Shown: positions 10,274-22,578 of the stretch, piece after piece
How positions within the stretch are numbered: the first letter of the stretch is position 1
Layout: each line of letters opens with the position of its first letter
Assembly (NCBI GenBank): GCA_032622095.1
Contig: CP136061.1
Coordinates: 6,146,734-6,210,733, forward strand
Reading direction: 5' to 3'
Source of the DNA: Siphonodentalium dalli
Taxonomy: Eukaryota; Mollusca; Scaphopoda; Gadilida; Siphonodentaliidae
DNA: 64,000 nucleotides
Notes under the pieces: generated by a model
The model's database searches: none
Seen by the model: only the letters and a program-made list of their open reading frames with translations
What the model was told of the DNA's origin: nothing
Made by a program: the position numbers and the translations under genes

Positions 10274-11202
10274 CAAGACTGAGTTTAGTGTGCCTGTCAT
10301 TTGCAGAATGAGGTCCCCAGAGGGTGAATTTAGTGATGCTATCCAGCATAGCAGTCTAGCATAACTAATTCACCCTCTGGGGACTTCATGGCCTCATCTT
10401 CTCTTGAAAGTTTCTTTATTGACAAATCTCTATAGATTCTATTTCTTTTTTATACCCCCACTTTCGAAGAAAATGGGGGGTATACTGGATTGACTGCGTC
10501 CGTCCGTCCGTCACGTTTTATCCGTCCGTTTGTCCGTCCGTCCGTCCATCCGACCTCATAACTCGAACAACTATGAACCGATTTCAATAATTTTTTGTAT
10601 GCAATCTCCTTAGGACGGTCTCTCCGCATGATGCTAATTGCTAAATTTTTTTCAAGTTACGCCTCTTTTTCGACTTATTTTGACTTAGAAAATTCTGTCC
10701 GACTTAATAACTTTAACAAATATGAACCGATTTCAATAATTTTTGGTATACATGCTTCTCACAATACCCTCTCTACATGATGCGGCTAGGGATTGGCTCA
10801 GACTGTTTTTCGTAATATTACACCTCATTTTCGACTTATTTTGACTTAGAAAATTCTGTCTGACTTTAACTTTAACAAATATGAACCGATTTGAATAGTT
10901 ATTTCTGTACAAGCTTCTTGTGACACCATATCAATATTATTAGTCCAAATTTTTTTTAGTTTAGTTTCTCTATATCCCCAAATTGGCAGACGACACCATG
11001 CTTAATTGAGGTTCCCAATGGGTATACATCATAATATTCACCATTTGGGAACTTCATTCTGAGTCTATGTCTCCTATAGCCTATGAGGCCATGCAGATTG
11101 AGGTCCCCAGAGGGTAAATTTGGTGATGCTAGCCCACTATGTGGGATAGCGTCACTAAATTCACCCTCTGGGGACCTCATTCTGCAAATGACAGGCACAT
11201 GA
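10274..11202. mobile_element. Family B variant (B2), interrupted
   Basis: Starts CAAGACTGAGTTTAGTGTGC and ends with CAAATGACAGGCACA. B2 copies differ from B in the middle block (CCTCATCTTCTCTGG, CCCCAAATTGGCAGACGA). A foreign segment at about 10447-10955 interrupts it; the B2 copies near 31050 and 36400 lack that segment. Confidence 0.75.
10447..10955. mobile_element. GTCC-rich repeat inserted in a B2 element
   Basis: Begins TATACCCCCACTTTCGAAG with a short inverted sequence (AATGGGGGGTATAC), then a GTCC microsatellite, then about three tandem degenerate units of roughly 150 bp sharing TATGAACCGATTTCAATAA and CGACTTATTTTGACTTAGAA. No coding capacity. The boundary is inferred by comparison with uninterrupted B2 copies. 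Confidence 0.6.
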
Positions 11203-11222
11203 TGGAGATAGAGTCCAATGGT

Positions 11223-11671
11223 CAAGCCTGCAAATAGTGTGCCTGTCATTTGCAGAATGAGGTCCCCAGAGGGTGAATTTAGTGACGCTATCCCGCACAG
11301 TGGGCTAGCATCACTAAATTCACCCTCTGGGGACCTCATTCTGCTTAGGCCCTCAACTGCTATGGTAGACCTAGGATCAGATAGAAGTTTCCCAGTTGAA
11401 GTTGGTGATGTTCACCCATTGGGCGCCTCGATTATGGATTTTATCTTCTGCAAATTAGGGGATATAGAAACTTCCCATATGGGAAAACGTAACTAAAAAC
11501 AATGTTAATTTGATACCATAGATACTTCCCAGAAGATGCATGAGGCCTAAGCAGAATGAGGTCCCGGAGGGTGAATTTAGTGATGCTAGCCCGCTATGCG
11601 GTGTAGCGTCACTAAATTCACCCTCTGGGGACCTCATTCTGCAAATGACAGACACGCTATTTGCAGGCTTG
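11223..11671. mobile_element. Family B hAT-like MITE, two terminal hairpins
   Basis: Ends CAAGCCTGCAAATAGTGTGC and its inverse. Flanks CCAATGGT (11215-11222) and CCAATTGA (11672-11679) agree at 6 of 8 positions, consistent with an aged 8-bp TSD. It has the two-hairpin structure with the middle block containing TAGACCTAGGATCAGA. Confidence 0.85.
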
Positions 11672-12357
11672 CCAATTGACCCAACCATTATGCAGGTAGG
11701 TGTGAGAAACATCTGAAATTTAGACCTGAAAAAACTTAATCCTTCCATCGAGGCAGACTTTCCTCATTTCAGTTTTGAGATAAATAATCCGATTTGATGG
11801 TCCCTGTATCATCCTGTTACAACAACAACGGTATTTCAACAATTGCCGATTTAGTTATCCAAATTAATTTATTACACATAAATACCAACAACAATACGAA
11901 TCACAATATCATATTTGCCCGAAAAAGTCCTATAATACGGTTTTACTTGGCAGTTTGGACAATGAGCGAGTGTGGTTTACAACTTCCGTCTTAGAAGCAT
12001 AGAAGTGGATATTGGTTTACTTGCTTAGATCGCTTTGGCGTCGACCTGTTTCTAACACTAGAGAGCTTCCAAAAAGGACAAGATCACTCTTTTACTGGGA
12101 AATATTCCCGACGTCATCAGAAATAAAATAGGAGGTGGCGTTGAACTGATACATTTTTTCATTAGTCATACTGGCGGCCATCTTTGGAATATATGGATAT
12201 ATGAGAGTTTAGTCTAGATAACAAGTAGCCCTTATGATTATCATCCAACAGATTTGTAACAGTGTTGCCCCCCCCCCCCCCTTTTGTGAATGACATCTAG
12301 CAGGTGTACGTGTGGGCCTGTGTGCGCGTACATAGAGGATATGAAATGAGTGCTTAT
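11672..12357. other. Unannotated stretch with C14 tract
   Basis: No coding signal. A C14 run lies at 12268-12281. Confidence 0.45.
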
Positions 12358-12463
12358 CTCATATGATATTTATGAAACAAGTCTAAGAATTTTCAGTTTT
12401 CTCGAGCCTCCGGCGAGAGAAAACTGAAAATTCGTGACGAGTTTCTTAAATATCATATGAGAG
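12358..12463. repeat. Foldback of about 105 bp
   Basis: Arms CTCATATGATATTTATGAAAC and AATTTTCAGTTTTCTC pair with their complements across a loop at about 12404-12413. The arms carry a few mismatches and indels. Probably a small MITE. Confidence 0.7.
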
Positions 12464-13690
12464 AAACACGAATTACATATTCTATTTATCATATGACACC
12501 TATAAATTGATTATGATGTCCAAAATGCACACAAATCACTAAATAGCTATATGACATCGGCAGCAAAAGGTTAATGTGACGTCACTTCATTGCACCGGAA
12601 GCCCAATTACACCTGGTGAACTAGCAGAAATAATATGCACGCGAAGATATAGTGCGCTATTCTGTTCTCAGTTTGTGACATTATATCGTATGTTTATCAG
12701 GTTGTGTTTATTAGATAAATATGAATTACATATTCTATTTATCGTATAACAATGTCCATAACTATATATTTCAAGATTATAATTGCGAGAATTTCGGCAT
12801 CGCGTTGATTGACGCGCACGAATTTGACCTGCATTTAGTCAGAGATGCGGCTCGGCCCCGGCTGCCATTCAGCCAATCAGAACACACTTTTTGTCAACAA
12901 ACCAATCAAATTATCGGAAGGTGATATGAATTAGTAATTGATATGAAATTGATTTATGACATAGTATCCAACGTAAATAATGATTGAGTCATATGATAAA
13001 TCTATATATGCATGCATGTTGCAGGTATATGCATATTTGTGCATATTCATGCAAGTGTATACATATATCGTGGTGTGCATTAATGCTCATACATGCTATG
13101 TACACTGACAGTGGTGTATTTATGTATATTTGTTCATGTTATATGTTCATGTTATATGTTCATGCTATATGTATGTTCCGTGCTTCATGTTATTGTATGT
13201 GTATGTGTTGTTCTATATATGTAGTTTCTACTCTTCATGCAATGGAGGTAATAAAGATATATATATATATATATATAGTTTCTGTTTCAGTTTCCAAGGA
13301 CGGCCAATTTCTTAGTAATTATTCACATTCTCAGTCCTCAAACCACCCTACCACCTCCCCCACCCCACCCACATTAACCAATCAGAATTAACGTTACTCA
13401 CGGACAGTTGTTAGATAAATAATTATATTCAAACAACAGTCAATGATATTCATGACTGCATGATTATTCTTTGTTGGATTTATAACTATTTCTAAATACT
13501 ACGATTCTCACAAACATTTACTGTGCCAGGAATGCACTTCATATTTGAATACAGTTTATTACGTCATGTTGGGAATGCTGCTTAATCATAGAAATTAAAT
13601 ATAATCGACAAAACGAGAGACATACATGATCTGGAATTTTTTTTTTAAATGAATTCATGAAAACAAAATAGCAAGGAGCCAAAACTGGTT
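12464..13690. other. Unannotated AT-rich stretch
   Basis: No coding signal. GAATTACATATTCTATTTAT occurs at 12470 and again at 12723. ATGTTCATGTTAT is repeated near 13135-13165, and a short (TA)n lies at about 13257-13276. Confidence 0.45.
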
Positions 13691-14050
13691 TTAACCCTTT
13701 CAGTGCCAGGGGCCGATCTCATCTGCCCTAATTTATGGTCTGTAAAATCGGCCCTAAAAACAAACTGGGTAAAACCTTAGGGTAATGTTATAACTCAAAA
13801 CTATCACCAAGTATTCATAGTAATAAGTTTGATGCCCATGAAAAACGTAAGATTCCCTGGCACTAAACCTACAAAATAAGTCTGTTAAAGAATATAAGAA
13901 AAAAATATTAAAATTCTAAAAAATTCTAAAAAATAATAACAAATGATGAAAAATTGTTAGGCCAATGCATTCTCTTATATATGCGAGGCGACCTATGGTC
14001 GACTCGCATATATAAGAGAATGCATTGGCACAGGGTATATGGTTGATATG
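13691..14050. mobile_element. Family C MITE, right terminus lost
   Basis: The left end is TTAACCCTTTCAGTGCCAGG. The central palindrome lies at 13960-14029. The sequence ends at GGTATATGGTTGATA without the right inverted repeat or TTAA. Confidence 0.85.
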
Positions 14051-14697
14051 TGTTAGAATAAACCATTCCCCATAGCCACAGAAAACTAATACTAAACATA
14101 GCTATAGGACCCATTATATGTGTTATTTCACAACAATATGGTTTCAAAGATGGCAATAGACACATTATGATCTGGCATTTAAAAAGAAATGAAATCATGA
14201 AAACAAAATAGCAAAGAGCCAACACTGGGTTTTAATAGAGAATCCCAAAAACCAATAGCGGAATAAACCATTCCCCCACAGCCGCAGAAAACTAATACTA
14301 AACATTATAGCTATAGGACCCGTTCTCAATCAATGTTCAGTGTGTGATGCACAGATTACCAGCCTAATCAGAAAACAGATATCGCGAGTTCTTTAAGAGT
14401 CGCCGTGATAACAGTGAGCACACAGCTCATGTGGAGTAACACGTCCGTAGCAGTGAGTGAGTGATCGCGGCTCCGTTACGACTAACTGTTGATTCGGAAC
14501 ACGCTTTCATCTCCGAGATATACACTTCATGTTATTTAGTCGACACTTTTCTTACCAGATTGATGACCGGATTATTTTATCCATAACACTCGGTGAGTTG
14601 AAATTATACACCATTTATTGGTTAATACTTAAAAAGCGTTTAGTCTATAAGAGTGCGGAGACTTGCAAATAAAGATACAGGGGTGGTGTGATGTCAA
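14051..14697. other. Local direct duplication, no gene
   Basis: GAATAAACCATTCCCC and GAAAACTAATACTAAACAT occur near 14057 and again near 14262. CATGAAAACAAAATAGCAA occurs near 13656 and 14196. The C copy at 13691 lies between copies of this duplication. Confidence 0.5.
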
Positions 14698-14698
14698 A

Positions 14699-14762
<64 letters not shown>

Positions 14763-14846
14763 ACTCTCTCTCTCTCTCTCATTCTCTCTCTCTCTTATTC
14801 TCTCTCTCGCTCTCTCTCTCTTATTCTCTCTCTCTCTCACTCTCTC
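14698..14846 (+). repeat. (CT)n microsatellite
   Basis: About 150 bp of CT dinucleotides with occasional A or T interruptions. The Leu/Ser and Arg/Glu frames here are artefacts of the repeat. Confidence 0.98.
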
Positions 14847-14953
14847 AAATATTAATAATTTGCAAATCGCATTTAATAATGAGTAGTAAAACAAAGTTAA
14901 ATAATTTAAATCAAATTTGATTCAATTTTGAAAGATTAATCTTTCTGAATTCC

Positions 14954-15079
14954 CAGATTTGTTTGTTATATTTATAAATCATTTATTAATCACACAGATT
15001 TGTTTGTTATATTTATAAATCATTTATTAATCACACAGATTTGTTTGTTATATTTATAAATCATTTATTAATCACACAG
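14954..15079 (+). repeat. 41-bp tandem repeat, three units
   Basis: Units start with CAGATTTGTTTGTTATATTT at 14954, 14995 and 15036, and are identical or nearly so. Confidence 0.93.
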
Positions 15080-15294
15080 ACGACAAAATCAGAGCTAGTG
15101 ATTTGCAGAACCAAAACTTTTGAGGATATTCAGAACTTTTCCAAGAATTCAAGCTGATGAAATTTCATAATAATTGCAGATATACGTAGACAGTATGGTT
15201 GAAGTTAATAATACACTTCATGTTATTTAGTCAACAATTTTATTATGCGATTGATGACCAGATTATTTTACCCATAACACTCGTGAGTTGATAT

Positions 15295-15500
15295 TACAGT
15301 AATGCTCTAATTAATCGACTTCTTAACCACAGCAGAATTATGGGTAACTTTTCAGGATTTATTCGGAAATATGGCTTGTTGCGATTCATTGGAAAGCTCT
15401 CCCCGAGAGCTTTCCGATGAATGGCAAAAAGCCATATTTCCGACTAAATCCGGAAAAGTTACCCATAATTCTGCTGTGGTTAAGTAGTCGATTAATTTTA
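15295..15500. mobile_element. Family A MITE, nearly complete
   Basis: Starts TACAGTAATGCTCTAATTAA. Both arms of the foldback are present around 15403. The right end stops at GTCGATTAATTTTA. Confidence 0.88.
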
Positions 15501-16154
15501 TCAGCTCCCTGGCATCGGGAAATGGTCCTAAATTCTGCCCCAAATAGGCCCTAGATTTAACCCCTGCATTATATTTAACGATTTGGGGGTTCCTGAAGGG
15601 CATTCCTCTCTTTTTAACCCCATGGCGGAAGACAAAAACAGTGAATAGATGTGACGTTTTCCTGCCGTGAGCCAATGATTAGATTTCGCTTTAGATCCTC
15701 CCCTCCACTAACTTCCTGGGGTACGAAGCTAATTGCTAATCTGGTACCCTGCCAATAAATGCACCTTAATTTTTACAGCCATTATAAAATGAAGCTGGTA
15801 AGAATCATGGAAGATTGAATGTAACTTTTAATGAGACTCTGGGTCTGTGTTCTAATCATGTATTTTTATGCTTTAATATTTCTCAATTAAAAATGTTACT
15901 CTATTGGAGAGAATCTTCCAAAAATGATGAACTAAAGATGCATTATGGGTAATGGACCACCAGTTAGAGCATATTAAAGGGGCTCATTGCACTCGCAGTG
16001 GGTAAATGTGGAAAAAATATATACAAGTCGGTAAATACATTACTGACAGTGAGTAAATGTGCCCAAAAAATATAAAAGTCTGTAAAAAGCATCACTCGCA
16101 GCAGTAAATGTGCAAAAAATATAAAAGTCACCACTAAGAAGAATGTGGAGAAAT
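15501..16154. other. Unannotated stretch
   Basis: No coding signal recognised. A degenerate threefold repeat with GTAAATGTG and AAAATATAAAAGTC lies at about 15990-16135. Confidence 0.45.
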
Positions 16155-16162
16155 AGATTAAC

Positions 16163-16607
16163 CAAGCCTGCAAATAGCGTGTCTGTCATTTTCAGAATGA
16201 GGTCCCCAGAGGGTGAATTTAGTGACGCTATCCCACAAAGCGGGCTAGCATCACTAAATTCACCCTCTGGGGACCTCATTCTGCTTAGGCCATCAACTGC
16301 TATGGTAGACCTAGGATCAGAATGAAGTTCCCAGTTGAAGTTGGTGATGTTCACTCATTGGGCACCTCGATTATGAATTTTATCTTCTGCAAATTAAGGG
16401 ATATAGAAACTTCCCAGAAGGGAGAAAGTAACTAAAACCAATGTTAATTTGATAGAATAGATACTTCCCAGAAGATGAGGCCTAAGCAGAATGAGGTCTC
16501 CAGAGGGTGAATTTGGTGATGCTAGCCCGCTGTGCGGGATAGCATCACTAAATTCACACTCTGGGGACCTCATTCTGCAAATGACAGACACGCTATTTGC
16601 AGGCTTG
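16163..16607. mobile_element. Family B hAT-like MITE with perfect TSD
   Basis: Ends CAAGCCTGCAAATAGCGTGT and its inverse. Perfect 8-bp duplications AGATTAAC lie at 16155-16162 and 16608-16615. Two terminal hairpins flank the middle block. This is the cleanest B copy for defining the family. Confidence 0.95.
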
Positions 16608-16615
16608 AGATTAAC

Positions 16616-17118
16616 GATATCCAGATTTGACAGGTTCTGTGCAGTTACTCATTGGCAACTTGCTGTGTAAAAAACTTTTTAACAGGGATGGCTTACATTG
16701 TGGGGTTGGGGTGGGGGCAAATTTTCCCCAAAATTGTTTTCCACCGATTTGCACCAAACTAAGAATATATAGCTGTTTTGTTGAGAATACTTAGGTGACC
16801 ATATTGGACAAGTTTGGTCGATGTCACTTCAGGGACGTGGTCAGCCTGTAGGGGTATTTAAAAGTGGCCAATTATTTTGTTTGCTTCGATGCTCCCAAAT
16901 TGCACCAAACTCAGAATATAAGATTCTATGGGATGTACTGATTTCAAATCGGAAAAGATTTTGAATATCCATTGGACAATACAGAGTTATGGGTTATCAA
17001 TTTTTTAGTTTTCAAAAGTATTTTAGCTTCTATCTTCTTTGAAATTATAATAAAGGAAAAGTATTTTTACAAACTATTCTTCTCCTTTTTTCAGCAAATT
17101 TAATTTTCTCAAAATGGA
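16616..17118. other. Unannotated stretch
   Basis: No coding signal. TGCACCAAACT(A/C)AGAATAT occurs twice (about 16751 and 16902), which suggests an old tandem repeat. Confidence 0.4.
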
Positions 17119-17312
17119 CAAGCCTTGAAATAGTGTGTCGGTCATTTGCAGAATGAGGTCCCCAGAGGGCGAATTTGGTGATGCTACCCCGCATAGTGGG
17201 CTAGCATCACCAAATTCACCCTCTGGGGACCTCATTCTGATTACACATCAGCAGAACGAGGTTCCCAGAGGGTGAATTTAGTGATGCTATCCGCACACTA
17301 AACTCAGGCTTC
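17119..17312. mobile_element. Family B, shortened copy
   Basis: Starts CAAGCCTTGAAATAGTGTGT. One complete hairpin is followed by part of a second, and it ends with CACACTAAACTCAGGCTT, the B2-type terminus. A mixed or deleted copy. Confidence 0.75.
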
Positions 17313-17417
17313 TCTGTGCCCACATCTACCTCACTACTCTGGTGCCTCTGTTTAAGTCTGTTTGCCTTCATCCACTATTATTTTCTTCAGACAATAACAT
17401 TTATATCATCTGAATGG

Positions 17418-17552
17418 TACAGTAATGCCCTAAATAATCGACTCCTTAACCACAGCAGAATTATGGGTAATTTTTCAGGATTTAGACAGAAATATGGCTT
17501 ATTGCCATTCATCGGAAAACTCTCACTGAGAGCATTCCAATGAATGGCAACA
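17418..17552. mobile_element. Family A MITE, right arm truncated
   Basis: Starts TACAGTAATGCCCTAAATAA. The left arm is complete, and the right arm stops after ATGAATGGCAACAGG. Confidence 0.85.
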
Positions 17553-18100
17553 GGATTGATTTCTACAAAAAATCATTTAATTTGCGAGGGACTAGGGGCG
17601 CGTTTGTCGCTCTATTTTGGTCCCCGTTCTCCATGACCAGTTTATTACTATTTTTAGGTACATCGTGAATTTGTTTGGTTTTTTGGGGTTTTTGTTTTGT
17701 TATTCTGTTCTCCCAACATTTCTTCTTCTTTTTTTATCTTGTTACCATCCAGACATTTACAATCAGAGTGTAGAAGAGGTATAACAGCATGTCATGCTTG
17801 TTGTCCGGTCTCCTCTTCATTCATCTATGTATATATGCGATGGTATCAGAAGAAATAATGAAAGAATGGCAACAAAAAATTTTGTATATAATAAATACAG
17901 TTTACACTAAGTCTGTTTGTATCCCCCCCATGTTTCCCATGTAATACAAGCATAAATATAATAGCACACAATAAACAGGGTGGAGCGGCAGAAGGAACTA
18001 AGGTTCAAACATTTGTACAGTTGAATCATCGACTTCCGGCAGAAAACACCTGCTTTCTTTAAGAATTCAGGAAACTCATCCATTTTTTCTGATAATAATC
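17553..18100. other. Unannotated stretch
   Basis: AT-rich flank of the truncated LINE. No coding signal or repeat family recognised. Confidence 0.4.
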
Positions 18101-20945
18101 ATAAAAAAAAGCTCCAATGGTAAAAAACAATGGAACCCCAGCATAGCCAGTGCGATACAAGAAAGTAAAAAGGCCCATTATCAATGGAAAATGGCAGGTA
18201 GGCCAGTTGACACAAATAATCCACTTAAAATGGCAAAAATGGCCACTAAAAAGAAATTAAGATGTACACAAAGGCAACAAATAGCTGCAGAGAGAACTCA
18301 ACTATATGATGAAATCTCTCAAGCCAATGCATCTAATGATCAAATACTATTCTATAAACTTATAAACAAACAAAGGCTCACCAAGAGTGTATAGTCACTG
18401 AGTATATTGAAATAGATGGACACCAATATGGTGCCGAACATATGATGGATGGGTGGTTTAAACACTTCAAAAAACTGTCAGAACCAAAAACTGCCGATAG
18501 ATTTGACGATACAGTCCACAAACAAGTCTCGGCTGACATTGAAGCTATTGAACAAATATGTCGTGCTAATACACCATCTTTAGAACCAGTCACACTGCAT
18601 GAAATTAAAACAATTGTCAATAAGCTCAAATTAAATTAAGCAGCTGACTATGCTGGAATTACGGCTGAACATCTCAAATATAGCATAGAAGAAACTGCCC
18701 CAATAATCACGAACATCATAAACACTATATATGAAAAACGAGAAGTGCCAAAAGAAATAAAAATCGGCATATTAACACCTGTACCAAAAAAAGACAAAGA
18801 CCCAACAAAACCAGGGAATTACAGGGGCATAACTATCAGCTCCATAATATGCAAAATCCTAGAAGCAACCCTGCAAGACAAACTAGACAACATACTATTA
18901 CCATCACAAAATAAAATGCAACGTGGCTTCACTCAAGGCACATCACCTTTAGTTGCTGGGCTTATGATAACTGAAGCATACAATGAAAGCAAAGACTTAA
19001 ATGAGACATTAATATTAGAAACCCTGGATGCTGAAAAAGCATTTGACGTGGTATGGCATAAAAGCCTACTGAGAAAACTTTTCATTGATGGGATCCACAG
19101 CGACCTATGGCTACTTGTAAATTCACTACATCATGAGGCGAATACAAAGGTAAAATGGGGTGGATCATACTCCTCAGATATACTGCTTCACCAAGGAATA
19201 AGACAAGGGGCTAAATTATCAGCAATGCTCTATAAAAGATTTAACAACGACATGCTAAATCAGCTAAGTAATAATGCAGCTGGGTTTAAAATTGGCACAA
19301 TTGATATAACAGCCCCCACCTGTGCAGATGATGTAGCCATCTTAGCAAAAACAACATCCGATTTACAAACTCTCACAAGTATTGTATACAACAACTCATG
19401 TAAAGATCGATTTGCAATGAACGCAACTAAATGCGAAATTGTCCAAATGAAAACATCTACACAAAAAATGAATGGTGAAATAAAAACTGTCCTAGGTGGA
19501 ACTCCTGTTAATATCGTAGGCTCCACCAAACACCTAGGTGTAGAGCGTAATCCAACAAATACCCCAGATATCCCAAAACGAATAACAATGGGCAGACGAA
19601 CCCTATACTCCTTGATGGGCACAGGGCTACATGGAACAAACGGTATATCACCAGTAATAGCATACCAAATGTGGAACACTTTTGTCATTCCTAGAATGCT
19701 GCATGGTATAGAAATACTACATATGAAAAAAAAAGACATAGATGAACTCGAACGTTTCCAACGAAAAACCATGAGACAATTGCAGAGTTTATCAACACGC
19801 ACAGCAAATGCTGCTACAAATGCACTTATTGGAGCCATTCCCATCCAAGGCACTATAGATCTCAAAATTACAACATTCTATATTAATATAGCCAAAACAC
19901 ACAACTCTGCAGAGCGAGATCTTGCAATAAGACAACTTATCATGAAAAATGACAACAGCCATAGCTGGTTTATACATGTCAGAGACATACTTTCCAAATA
20001 TACCCTTCCTGACCCACTGCATATCATAAACACCATCCACAGTAAGGAAGATGCCAACAAATGGAAAACAATATGTAAAAAAGCTATATACCAATATTGG
20101 CATGATATATAATGACAGAGAGTTCTCCAGTAAAACAACATTAGCAATGATCAAACTGCAAAAAAATTCCAGCAGCAAATGTCATCTTGTATGGGATTCA
20201 TCAAAATACTCACCCGCTGCCACAAAAAAGCCTATTATAAAAACATGGTTGATGACAGACACTTATTTACTACAAATAAATAGAAAAAGATTCAGACAAA
20301 ACTTGACCTCTGCCATATGTCCACTATGCAAACTAGCTGATGAGGACAGAATACACTTCATTTCACAATGTACGAACACTAGTAACTAACGACATCGTTA
20401 CATACAAAAACTCAAATTATGTCTCTCAAAAACTACCACTGACAAATACATTATTGATCAACCAGAACTCTTAACTCAATTAACCTTAGACTGCACAAAA
20501 CTAGAAACCTGGAACCTTACCGATATAGAAAAAGAACAAACTGAAAAACTGGCAAGAAATTTCTTATACTCAATCCATGTGCATAGAGTAAACACTTTGA
20601 AAACAGAAGCAGACAAGCCCATATAAAATGACAAACTAGCCGAGCTGTACAGGCAAAACAACTACCTGTAAATATTCTTGTCAAAACGACAATTTTAACT
20701 ATACCAATCTTAAAAACAAAACAAAAATATACATGTACATATGAAAGCTCAACTTAAAAGTTTTTAAGTGCAACTTACGCACAAACAAATCTTTTAACTC
20801 ACTAGTACCACAATTTTACTAACTATTTTATCATTACTGTAGTTTTACCTGGTTTTATTTGACTTATTTTTACTTCCATTATTTTATATACCCAATATAA
20901 TGGGGTGCTCCTCACTTAAAGGAGGGAAATCCACACCAAGCAAGC
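18101..20945 (+). mobile_element. 5'-truncated LINE copy (same family as 51879-56820)
   Basis: The copy starts inside ORF2 (counterpart of residue about 355 of the intact copy) and runs to a shared 3' end, AAGGAGGGAAATCCACACC followed by AAGC repeats. 5' truncation is usual for target-primed reverse transcription. Nucleotide identity with the intact copy looks very high by eye. No target duplication was found with confidence. Confidence 0.93.
18113..20636 (+). pseudogene. LINE ORF2 pseudogene (RT and C-terminal zinc finger)
   Basis: Compared with the intact minus-strand ORF2, this copy has a 2-bp insertion near 18389, a nonsense change at 18637 (Lys codon to TAA), a 1-bp insertion near 20110, and a nonsense change at 20387 (Gln to TAA). 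The longest open piece, 18745-20112, still carries the RT core: NYRGITISS, LDAEKAFDVVW, GIRQGAKLSAML and the CADD catalytic box. The endonuclease domain is absent. Its CPLC...H...C zinc finger lies in the piece after 20110. It cannot support its own movement. Confidence 0.93.
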
Positions 20946-21230
20946 ATGCCAAAGATTTATCTGTTAACAATTCGCATCATTCAGATGAGATACGAGTGTT
21001 TATATAAACATTGCCAACAAATGGAATAATTCAAACAAACTGTTACAGAGTGCCAGCAAACTTTTTGCCTGTGTTGATGCTTTAGTAACTTCGTATGTGC
21101 AAGAAAGCAGTGTTTTAGTGCAGGTCATGGGATAAAATGAGAGGTAATGACACACACAAGACATTGAGTGCTGGAACACAGTATATTATCTGTTTGTTTG
21201 CAACTCATTAGAGATTGTTAGCCCCTTACA
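20946..21230. other. Unannotated stretch
   Basis: No gene or repeat family recognised. Confidence 0.35.
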
Positions 21231-21346
21231 CTCTGTATCATTGTGTATGTCTTTGTAATAACACCAATTGACTTGTGGGTTATTTTAGCTCTGTATCATT
21301 GTGTATGTCTTTATAATAACACCAATTGACTTGTGGGTTATTTTAG
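21231..21346 (+). repeat. 58-bp tandem duplication
   Basis: Two adjacent copies starting CTCTGTATCATTGTGTATGT, differing at about one position. A 27-bp duplication (GGGAGATAATCCAGCTTGT) follows at about 21360-21420. Confidence 0.9.
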
Positions 21347-21455
21347 TTTTGAGTCAAAGGGTTCTTGTTATTGAGGGAGATAATCCAGCTTGTTATTAAG
21401 GGAGATAATCCAGCTTGTGTTAACCATTTTACCACTGGATGGTGTTTCACACATG

Positions 21456-21698
21456 TACAGTAATGCTCTAAATAATCAACTACTTAACCACAGCAGAATT
21501 ATGGGTAACTTTTCAGGATTTAGTCAGAAATATGACTTGTTGCCATTCATCGGAAAGCTCTCACTGAGATTATGGGTAAATTTTCAGGATTTAGTAGGAA
21601 ATATGGCTTGTTGCCATTCATCGGAAAGCTCTAAATCCTGAAAAGTTACCCATAATTCTGCTGTGGTTAAGGAGTCGATTATTTAGGGCATTACTGTA
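21456..21698. mobile_element. Family A MITE with internal partial duplication
   Basis: TA-flanked: TACAGTAATGCTC start and GCATTACTGTA end. Part of the left arm (TTATGGGTAA to GGAAAGCTCT) is repeated before the right arm. Confidence 0.9.
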
Positions 21699-21769
21699 GT
21701 TCTGAAAGTTTATGTGGGAATGATTTATTCTTCCTTGCTGGATGTTCAAATAAATGAGCAGACAATAGG

Positions 21770-21998
21770 CAAAGAAACTCCCTACATTCCCATTCAATCA
21801 TTTGTAGGGTCGATCCGATATTATAAGCAGTCAGACAGAGAAACGCCCTACAGATTCCCATTCAATCATTAGTAGGGTCGGCCCGATATTATAAGCAGTC
21901 AGACATAGAAATACCCTACCGATTCCCATTCATTCATTTCTAGGGTTGGTCAGATATTATAAGAAGACAGACAGAGAATCACCCTACCGATTCCCATT
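21770..21998 (+). repeat. About 70-bp tandem repeat, three units
   Basis: Units share CCCTAC, GATTCCCATTCA and GATATTATAAG with 10-15 percent divergence. Confidence 0.85.
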
Positions 21999-22104
21999 CA
22001 TTCATATTACTTCAGCCATTGTTACTTCCATCTTCATTGTCCACTTCTCACTAATAAACAAACATGAAAACATCTCTAAAAGCCTCTAGGCTACTGTCCC
22101 CCCC

Positions 22105-22578
22105 TTAACCCTTTCAGTGCCAGGTCCGATTTTTTTATCAACCCATATACCCTGTGCCAATGAATTCTCTTATATATGCGAGTCGACCATCGGTCGCCTC
22201 TCTTATATAAGAGAATGCATTGGCCTAACAATTTTTCATCATTCGTTATTATTTTTTACAATTTTTTACAATTTTAATAATTTTTTCTTCTATTTAACAG
22301 ACTTATTTTATAGGTTTAGTGCCAGGGAATCTTACGTTTTTCATGGGCATCAAAATTATTACTATGAATACTTGGTGATAGTTTTGAGTTATAACATGCC
22401 CCTAAGGTTTTATCCAGTTTGTTTTTAAATTCGCTATAGCATGCTTAAGCATACCCAAAATAAATTCAACCCAAACAAATCTATAAAAAAAAAATAAAAA
22501 AAAAAAAAATTTTAGGGCCGATTTTACAGACCGTAAATTAGGGCAGATGAGATCGGCCCCTGGCACTGAAAGGGTTAA
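22105..22578. mobile_element. Family C MITE, complete
   Basis: TTAA at both ends with termini CCCTTTCAGTGCCAGG and CCTGGCACTGAAAGGG. The palindrome lies near the left end (22157-22227). Orientation is inverse to the 28284 copy. An A-rich tract lies near 22480-22510. Confidence 0.95.

Noticed and set aside
14663-14920. Ser/Leu-rich and Arg/Glu-rich frames
   Set aside because: They are translations of the (CT)n microsatellite.
18090-20960. Target duplication of the truncated LINE copy
   Set aside because: No matching sequence of 8 bp or more was found between the two flanks.
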